The notes beneath the pieces are model-generated. The model searched no databases. It was not told the DNA's origin and saw nothing but the letters and a program-made list of their open reading frames with translations. From an uncultured Eubacteriales bacterium (GTDB taxonomy: Bacteria; Bacillota; Clostridia; Peptostreptococcales; Anaerovoracaceae), in assembly GCA_902765035.1 (NCBI GenBank), contig CACWYF010000157.1:1-7037 (forward strand): a stretch of 7,037 bases of DNA. Direction: 5' to 3'. The position numbers were made by a program, and so were the translations under genes. This document shows, piece after piece, positions 1-4,020 of the stretch. Every line of letters starts with the position of its first letter. Positions within the stretch are counted from its first letter, which is position 1.

Positions 1-957
1 GAAGAAATGAGAGAAGCGAGGAAAAAGCTTCACTACACATACGAGATGGTGGCAGAGAAGTCAGGAGTTCCTCTCTCTACCGTTCAGAAGGTGTTTTCGG
101 GAACGACCGACAGGCCTCATTATAAAACTATGACAGCACTTGAGGCAGTCTTCCGGCGCGCTGATAAGAGCAGGTACGATGTATATACTGACATAAGCGG
201 CTATGGGGTGACAGTCGTGAAGGAATCCGGTCCGGCTTATGACCTGTTCGGCACAGGAGATCCGAAGACCACTGACACCACGGATGCTTTCGGAGGTGTA
301 TATGAGATATCTGAAGAAGGGCTTCCGGTACATCCGAGGTATAAGATACCGGTAAGAAAGCAGGGCGACTATACAACTGATGATCTTGATAAAATCCCTG
401 ATGAGATCAGGGTGGAACTTATCGACGGTGTGATCTATGATATGGCATCGCCGACGTCGATACACCAGTCAATCATCATGAGCGTAGCCCTGATTATGGA
501 TACTTATGCTGCTGCTCACGGCCATCACTGTATGCCATATGTTGCGCCTCTGGATGTCGAATTTGATCACAGCAAGACTACAAGAGTGCAGCCTGATCTG
601 ATGGTCGTATGTGAAAGCGAGAGGAAAGAGGGTGAACCTGCCCCGGAAGTCATCGCGCCTGACTTTGTCATGGAGGTCATGTCACCGTCCAGCAGACGCA
701 AGGATATGCTCATCAAGCTCAATAAGTACTTCAGTGTCGGAGTCAGCGAGTACTGGCTTGTTGATCCTGAGAAGGAGACGGTTACTGTGTATGCGTTTGA
801 GGAGAATGATCTGAACCACCTGTATACTTTCGATGATGAGATACCGGTAGCAATATCCGGAGGTGATCTGAAGATAGATTTTAAACTGGTCAAAAAACGG
901 CTCACTGCGGCGGAAAGGATAGAGAAGTCCAAGGCGTGGGAGCTTCTGAGAAGATAA
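1..957 (+). CDS. XRE-type helix-turn-helix / Uma2 (PD-(D/E)xK) fusion protein, 5' end probably cut by window edge
   Basis: Residue numbers count from the first visible ATG (base 7), giving 316 residues. The frame is open to base 1 (two Glu codons precede the ATG), so the true start may be a few codons upstream and outside the window. Residues about 8-50 look like an XRE/lambda-repressor-type HTH (VAEKSGVPLSTVQKVFSG). Residues about 60-118 are a linker of low similarity to anything I recognise. Residues about 120-265 match the Uma2/DUF820 family, a restriction-endonuclease-like fold: QPDL with D197, MEVMSPSS with E223, K237 in KLNKY, then GVSEYWLVDP. The D, E and K expected for the nuclease site are therefore present. 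Uma2 proteins are called endonucleases by fold, but their biological role is not established. The HTH suggests DNA binding or self-regulation (inference). Ile is often ATA here, unlike the three downstream genes, so it may have a different history. A terminator follows directly. Family assignment is confident; function is not. Confidence 0.85.
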   Translation, partial: EEMREARKKLHYTYEMVAEKSGVPLSTVQKVFSGTTDRPHYKTMTALEAVFRRADKSRYDVYTDISGYGVTVVKESGPAYDLFGTGDPKTTDTTDAFGGVYEISEEGLPVHPRYKIPVRKQGDYTTDDLDKIPDEIRVELIDGVIYDMASPTSIHQSIIMSVALIMDTYAAAHGHHCMPYVAPLDVEFDHSKTTRVQPDLMVVCESERKEGEPAPEVIAPDFVMEVMSPSSRRKDMLIKLNKYFSVGVSEYWLVDPEKETVTVYAFEENDLNHLYTFDDEIPVAISGGDLKIDFKLVKKRLTAAERIEKSKAWELLRR

Positions 958-1002
958 CTCCTCTATTGATAGAATAAATACAAAGCTTGCAATTACTGCG
1001 TT

Positions 1003-1033
1003 TCGGGCGGAATTTGTTGTTTCGCCCGATTTT
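1003..1033 (+). terminator. Intrinsic terminator after the HTH-Uma2 gene
   Basis: A 7-bp perfect GC-rich stem (TCGGGCG at 1003-1009 with CGCCCGA at 1023-1029) encloses a 13-base loop and is followed by TTTT, then AATTT. It starts 45 bases after the stop codon and separates this gene from the antiporter transcript. Confidence 0.7.
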
Positions 1034-1110
1034 AATTTACTTTGTGTGGGCGGAAAACACAATTATTGACCAACGGGTATTTTTTGCACTGGGTTATTGA
1101 TTTAACTTAT

Positions 1111-1139
1111 TTAACACCCGGTATCTGCAGCGTTAAAAT
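1111..1139 (+). promoter_or_regulatory. Predicted sigma-70-type promoter for the antiporter gene
   Basis: TTAACA at 1111-1116 (one mismatch to TTGACA) and TAAAAT at 1134-1139 (one mismatch to TATAAT) are separated by exactly 17 bases. Transcription would start near 1146 and give a leader of about 67 bases before the ATG at 1213. It lies downstream of the preceding terminator, as expected for a new transcription unit. Found by eye, no experimental support. Confidence 0.5.
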
Positions 1140-1143
1140 AGGT

Positions 1144-1178
1144 AAGTCGTGTCTGAAGAGGGCGCGGCTTTTGGTTTT
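1144..1178 (+). promoter_or_regulatory. Leader hairpin with T-rich tail upstream of the antiporter
   Basis: In RNA, AAGUCGUGUC (1144-1153) can pair with GGCGCGGCUU (1161-1170) over 10 bp, four of them G-U, around a 7-base loop. A TTTTGGTTTT stretch follows at 1169-1178. It could be a 5'-end stabiliser or a weak attenuator just ahead of the ribosome sites. The G-U content makes it only moderately stable, and the left arm starts at or just before the predicted transcription start, so the assignment is tentative. Confidence 0.25.
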
Positions 1179-1201
1179 AAGGAGTTTTTATATTAAAGGA
1201 G
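1179..1201 (+). promoter_or_regulatory. Tandem Shine-Dalgarno sequences before the antiporter
   Basis: AAGGAG at 1179-1184 and AAAGGAG at 1195-1201 sit in two near-identical units (TTAAGGAGTTTTT and TTAAAGGAGTTTTT). The second is 11 bases from the ATG at 1213 and decides that start over an in-frame ATG at 1042. No ATG, GTG or TTG lies at usable distance after the first copy, so it does not appear to serve a leader peptide. Confidence 0.6.
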
Positions 1202-1212
1202 TTTTTTTCAAA

Positions 1213-2571
1213 ATGGAAGAGAAAAGAAGAAGCAGCGGACTGGCTCTTATACCATTCGCGGTATTCATCATCATCTACCTCGGCGCAGGAATCATTCTGC
1301 AGTCCAGGGGCGTAGAGATGGCATTCTACCAGTTCCCTGCAGTAGTAGCAATGTTTATCGCAGTACTTGTAGCTTTCGCTATGAACTACAAGGCAGGAAT
1401 CAATGCGAATTTCTCGATCTTCGCAAGAGGCGCAGCTAACGAAGACGTTATGGCTATGCTCATGATCTACCTGCTCGCAGGCGCTTTCTCAGCAGTAGCA
1501 GGCGCTATGGGCGGTGTTGATGCAACAGTTAACATGGGTGTTTCGATCATCCCTGCATCACTTCTTACAGCAGGACTGTTCGTTATCGCAGCATTCCTCG
1601 CAACAGCAACAGGTACATCAATGGGAACCATCGGAGCTCTCGTACCTATCGCTCTGGGTGTTGTAGACAAGGCCGGACTCAGCCTGCCGCTCGTTATGGC
1701 AGCAGTAGTATCCGGAGCTATGTTCGGAGACAACCTGTCAATGATCTCAGATACAACTATCGCAGCAACAAGAACTCAGAAGGTTGAGCTCAAGGATAAG
1801 TTCAGAACAAACTTCTGGATCTCACTTCCTGCAGCAGTAGTTACAATCGTACTGCTCATCATCTTCGGAAGACCTGAAACAGCTCAGGCTCTCGAGGTTG
1901 GCGGATATGATATCATCAAGGTTATCCCATACATCCTCGTACTCGTTCTTGCTCTTATCGGAATGAACGTATTCCTGGTACTGACAATCGGTATTTTCGC
2001 AGCAGGAATCATCGGAATGGCTTACGGCGACATCACATTCATGGATTTCGCAGGACAGATCTGGGCAGGATTCCAGGGAATGATCGAAGTATTCCTCCTG
2101 TCAATGCTCTGCGGCGGTATCGCTGAGATGGCAAAGCACTACGGCGGACTCAACTGGCTCATCGACAAGCTGTCCAAGACATTCAAGGGCAAGAAGTCAG
2201 CACAGGTCGGACTCTCCGTACTTGCAGCTCTGACAGATATGGCTACAGCCAACAACACTGTTGCTATCATCGTTGACGGACCTATGGCAAGAGAGATCAG
2301 TGAGAAGTATGACATCGACCCTAGAAAGACAGCTTCCATCCTCGACATGTTCACATGTATCATGCAGGGACTCATCCCTTACGGAGCTCAGTTCCTCGTA
2401 GTAGCAAGCATGTGTGAAGGAAGAGTAAGCCCTCTGGACATCATCCCGAAGAACTGGTACCTCTTCCTGCTTGCAGGATTCGCTATCCTTTCATACTTCG
2501 TTCCTTGGTACGAGAAGATCACTCTCAAGGGCAAGTGGGACTGGAAGCAGAACAAGGTAGTAAACGACTAA
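1213..2571 (+). CDS. NhaC-family Na+/H+ antiporter
   Basis: A 452-residue integral membrane protein of the NhaC family (IT superfamily), normally a cytoplasmic-membrane exchanger of Na+ for H+; some relatives exchange organic acids instead. The clearest signature is GDNLSMISDTT at residues 172-182, the conserved NhaC motif, which is echoed in the second half by ATANNTVAIIVDGP (344-357) and GLIPYGAQ (386-393), as expected for an inverted-repeat transporter. Hydrophobic segments lie near residues 10-29, 40-58, 80-98, 112-131, 134-150, 159-177, 202-219, 236-254, 256-271, 287-304, 333-355, 380-400 and 412-431. Length is typical for the family. The start is set by AAAGGAG at 1195-1201; extending to the ATG at 1042 would add a 57-residue non-family tail running through the predicted promoter and leader. 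Ile is almost always ATC and codon choice is narrow, which suggests good expression. The substrate is not certain: next to a corrinoid-type methyltransferase it could move a methylated compound or its product (inference). Confidence 0.9.
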   Translation: MEEKRRSSGLALIPFAVFIIIYLGAGIILQSRGVEMAFYQFPAVVAMFIAVLVAFAMNYKAGINANFSIFARGAANEDVMAMLMIYLLAGAFSAVAGAMGGVDATVNMGVSIIPASLLTAGLFVIAAFLATATGTSMGTIGALVPIALGVVDKAGLSLPLVMAAVVSGAMFGDNLSMISDTTIAATRTQKVELKDKFRTNFWISLPAAVVTIVLLIIFGRPETAQALEVGGYDIIKVIPYILVLVLALIGMNVFLVLTIGIFAAGIIGMAYGDITFMDFAGQIWAGFQGMIEVFLLSMLCGGIAEMAKHYGGLNWLIDKLSKTFKGKKSAQVGLSVLAALTDMATANNTVAIIVDGPMAREISEKYDIDPRKTASILDMFTCIMQGLIPYGAQFLVVASMCEGRVSPLDIIPKNWYLFLLAGFAILSYFVPWYEKITLKGKWDWKQNKVVND

Positions 2572-2597
2572 TATACCTCCTCATAAATAATAATTAT

Positions 2598-2630
2598 AGT
2601 GGTGCCGGGCGTGTAGCGTCCGGCATCACT
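2598..2630 (+). terminator. Strong 14-bp hairpin after the antiporter, without a T-tract
   Basis: Bases 2598-2611 pair with 2617-2630 over 14 bp (two G-U pairs) around the 5-base loop TGTAG. The stem core is GTGCCGG/CCGGCAT. No T-run follows (next bases CAGTTG), so efficient intrinsic termination is doubtful. It may protect the antiporter mRNA 3' end, pause polymerase, or end transcription with a factor. A perfect TATAAT starts 6 bases after it. Confidence 0.45.
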
Positions 2631-2636
2631 CAGTTG

Positions 2637-2642
2637 TATAAT
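2637..2642 (+). promoter_or_regulatory. Possible -10 box for the methyltransferase gene
   Basis: A perfect TATAAT lies 72 bases before the ATG. The position where a -35 box should be (about 2613-2620) is inside the right arm of the preceding hairpin and does not resemble TTGACA, so this promoter would be weak or need an activator. It may also be a chance match in an AT-rich spacer. Confidence 0.3.
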
Positions 2643-2656
2643 CGATTGGTTGATTA

Positions 2657-2679
2657 TGCAGGGATACAGGTTCTCTGCA
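2657..2679 (+). promoter_or_regulatory. Leader hairpin before the methyltransferase gene
   Basis: TGCAGGGA at 2657-2664 can pair with TCTCTGCA at 2672-2679 (8 bp, one G-U) around a 7-base loop. It lies 34 bases before the ATG and would be in the leader if transcription starts just after the TATAAT at 2637. There is no T-tract and no match to a riboswitch class I recognise; the role is unknown. Confidence 0.25.
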
Positions 2680-2713
2680 GCAGAATAAAACTATCAAGAG
2701 GTAAAAGGTAAAT

Positions 2714-3820
2714 ATGAATATTATTGAACAGTATGGTCACGGACTTGAGATACCTAAGGATGAGCTGACCGCGATCGAAAGAGACAGACTTCTGAGCGAG
2801 GGCAAGGAAGTAGACCGCATCATGTGCTGCATCGATACAGGAGAGACGCTCGCTCCGATGATTGGACTCAAGGTAAAGGACTACTATTTTTCATCAGAGA
2901 AGATGCTCGAACTCGAGCAGTACATATATGACACTTTCCATTCAGACGGAGCAGGACTTTCGACAACTCTCCGCGGAATGGCAGAGGCTATGGGATCCAA
3001 GATCAAGTACTACGATCACAACATCGCACAGCTTGAGACACCGGCTCTTGCAAGTCTCGATGACGTTGATCAGGCAAAGCTCGTAGATGTTGACAAGGAC
3101 GGAAGACTTCCGATCATCCTCAAGGGTCTCAAGATGGTCAAGGAGAACCTCGGCGACAAGGTCCCTGTAAGCGGAACCGTTACCGGTCCTTTCACCATTG
3201 CTGCAATGGTAGTAGGAACAGAGAACCTTCTGATCGGAATGATCAAGAAGCCTGACAAGGTCAAGCAGCTGATGGAGGTCATCACAGAGAACAACGAGAG
3301 ATACATCGCAAGGATGCTCGAGATGGGAGTAGGCGTAGGATTCGCTGATCCTGTCAGCACCACTTCACTTCTGAGAGTCAAGCAGTACCGCGAGTTCTCA
3401 CTGCCGTACTTCCAGCACAATGTCGACTTCATCAAGAAGAACGGCGGCGGATGCGGACTTCACATCTGCGGCGGTTCCCGCAAGCTGTGGGAAGACCTCA
3501 ACAATACAGGCATCGGATGCTTCGGTCTCGACAACATCGAGGACCTCGAAGAAGCCAAGGAAGTCCTCGGACCTCACATGGCTATCCAGGGCAATGTCCC
3601 TCCTGTAGATGTTATCAGGCTCGGCACACCTCAGGACGTACTGAGAGCAAGCAAGGAGTGCATCCGCAAGGCATGGGATTCGCCTAACGGCTTCACACTG
3701 ACATCAGGCTGCCAGACACCGATGGATACACCTGCTGAGAACCTGCAGGCTATGATGGATGCAGCAAGGATCTTCGGAAGATATCCGATCGACACAGAAC
3801 TTCTGAACACGGAAATGTAG
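2714..3820 (+). CDS. Uroporphyrinogen decarboxylase-superfamily zinc methyltransferase (MtaA/MtbA-like)
   Basis: A 368-residue cytosolic protein of the URO-D superfamily, branch of methylcobamide:coenzyme M methyltransferases (MtaA, MtbA). Seen: the likely zinc-ligand pattern H250-x-C252 in GLHICGG and C333 in TSGCQTP, with spacing close to that of MtaA; TGPFTIAAMVVG (157-168); GFADPVST (209-216); and GNVPPVDVIRLGTPQDV (293-309), typical of the superfamily. The MRQAGRY-type N-terminal motif of true HemE is absent, so heme biosynthesis is unlikely. In characterised relatives the zinc activates a thiol or similar acceptor that takes a methyl group from a corrinoid protein. In a bacterium without coenzyme M the acceptor and direction are unknown. 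No corrinoid protein gene is in the window. The start is supported by AAAGG at 2704-2708, 5 bases before the ATG, with AGAGG slightly upstream. The gene is 142 bases from the antiporter and is followed by a strong terminator. Biased codons resemble the two flanking genes. Superfamily is confident; substrate is open. Confidence 0.85.
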   Translation: MNIIEQYGHGLEIPKDELTAIERDRLLSEGKEVDRIMCCIDTGETLAPMIGLKVKDYYFSSEKMLELEQYIYDTFHSDGAGLSTTLRGMAEAMGSKIKYYDHNIAQLETPALASLDDVDQAKLVDVDKDGRLPIILKGLKMVKENLGDKVPVSGTVTGPFTIAAMVVGTENLLIGMIKKPDKVKQLMEVITENNERYIARMLEMGVGVGFADPVSTTSLLRVKQYREFSLPYFQHNVDFIKKNGGGCGLHICGGSRKLWEDLNNTGIGCFGLDNIEDLEEAKEVLGPHMAIQGNVPPVDVIRLGTPQDVLRASKECIRKAWDSPNGFTLTSGCQTPMDTPAENLQAMMDAARIFGRYPIDTELLNTEM

Positions 3821-3846
3821 CATCTGCACTTCAATATGACAATATA

Positions 3847-3887
3847 AAAAGATCTCTGCAAGACATATTGCGTCGCAGAGATCTTTT
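3847..3887 (+). terminator. Strong bidirectional intrinsic terminator after the methyltransferase gene
   Basis: AAAAGATCTCTGC (3847-3859) and GCAGAGATCTTTT (3875-3887) form a perfect 13-bp stem; within the 15-base loop GAC (3862-3864) can also pair with GTC (3872-3874). TTTTATTCTTTTT follows on the + strand, and the complement of AATATAAAAA supplies a T-run on the - strand, so it can work in both directions. It starts 26 bases after the stop codon and separates the methyltransferase transcript from the oxidoreductase gene. Confidence 0.9.
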
Positions 3888-4020
3888 ATTCTTTTTCAGA
3901 GCTGAAGGAATATGCTTTTCCATGTACTTTTCTGACCGTTTGTAAAACATCAATTGGATTGGGATGACCTTCCCGCAGATAGTTGTGTAGATTGAAACTA
4001 TTAAGGAGAGGGAAAGTATT
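3888..4020 (+). promoter_or_regulatory. Upstream region and ribosome site of the oxidoreductase gene
   Basis: This 133-base spacer follows the terminator, so it should carry a promoter for the next gene. The best pair I see is weak: TTGGAT at 3954-3959 and GATAGT at 3978-3983, 18 bases apart. A small GGGA/TCCC hairpin lies at 3961-3974. The ribosome site is clear: AAGGAG at 4003-4008, running into AGGG, before the ATG at 4021. No riboswitch or operator is recognisable. Confidence 0.35.

Noticed and set aside
567..1062. Antisense open frames opposite the 3' half of the Uma2 gene
   Set aside because: No family features or ribosome site; the + strand has clear Uma2 motifs and a terminator in that direction.
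1063..1100. Direct repeat TTATTGA at 1063-1069 and 1094-1100, 31 bases apart, as operator sites
   Set aside because: A heptamer repeat is expected by chance in an AT-rich spacer of this size, and the flanking bases do not extend the match.
1042..1212. Longer N-terminus for the antiporter from the ATG at 1042
   Set aside because: It adds 57 residues that are not NhaC-like, lacks a convincing ribosome site, and would run through the predicted promoter and leader; AAAGGAG supports 1213.
2505..2711. 68-codon open frame spanning the antiporter end and the following spacer
   Set aside because: Starts inside the antiporter gene in another frame, crosses the strong hairpin, and has no ribosome site or recognisable product.
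2572..2713. Cobalamin riboswitch upstream of the methyltransferase
   Set aside because: Expected from the biology, but no B12-box-like sequence is seen and the spacer is shorter than a full cobalamin aptamer.
2714..3820. True uroporphyrinogen decarboxylase (HemE)
   Set aside because: The N-terminal HemE motif with MRQAGRY is missing, while the H-x-C...C zinc pattern of corrinoid methyltransferases is present.
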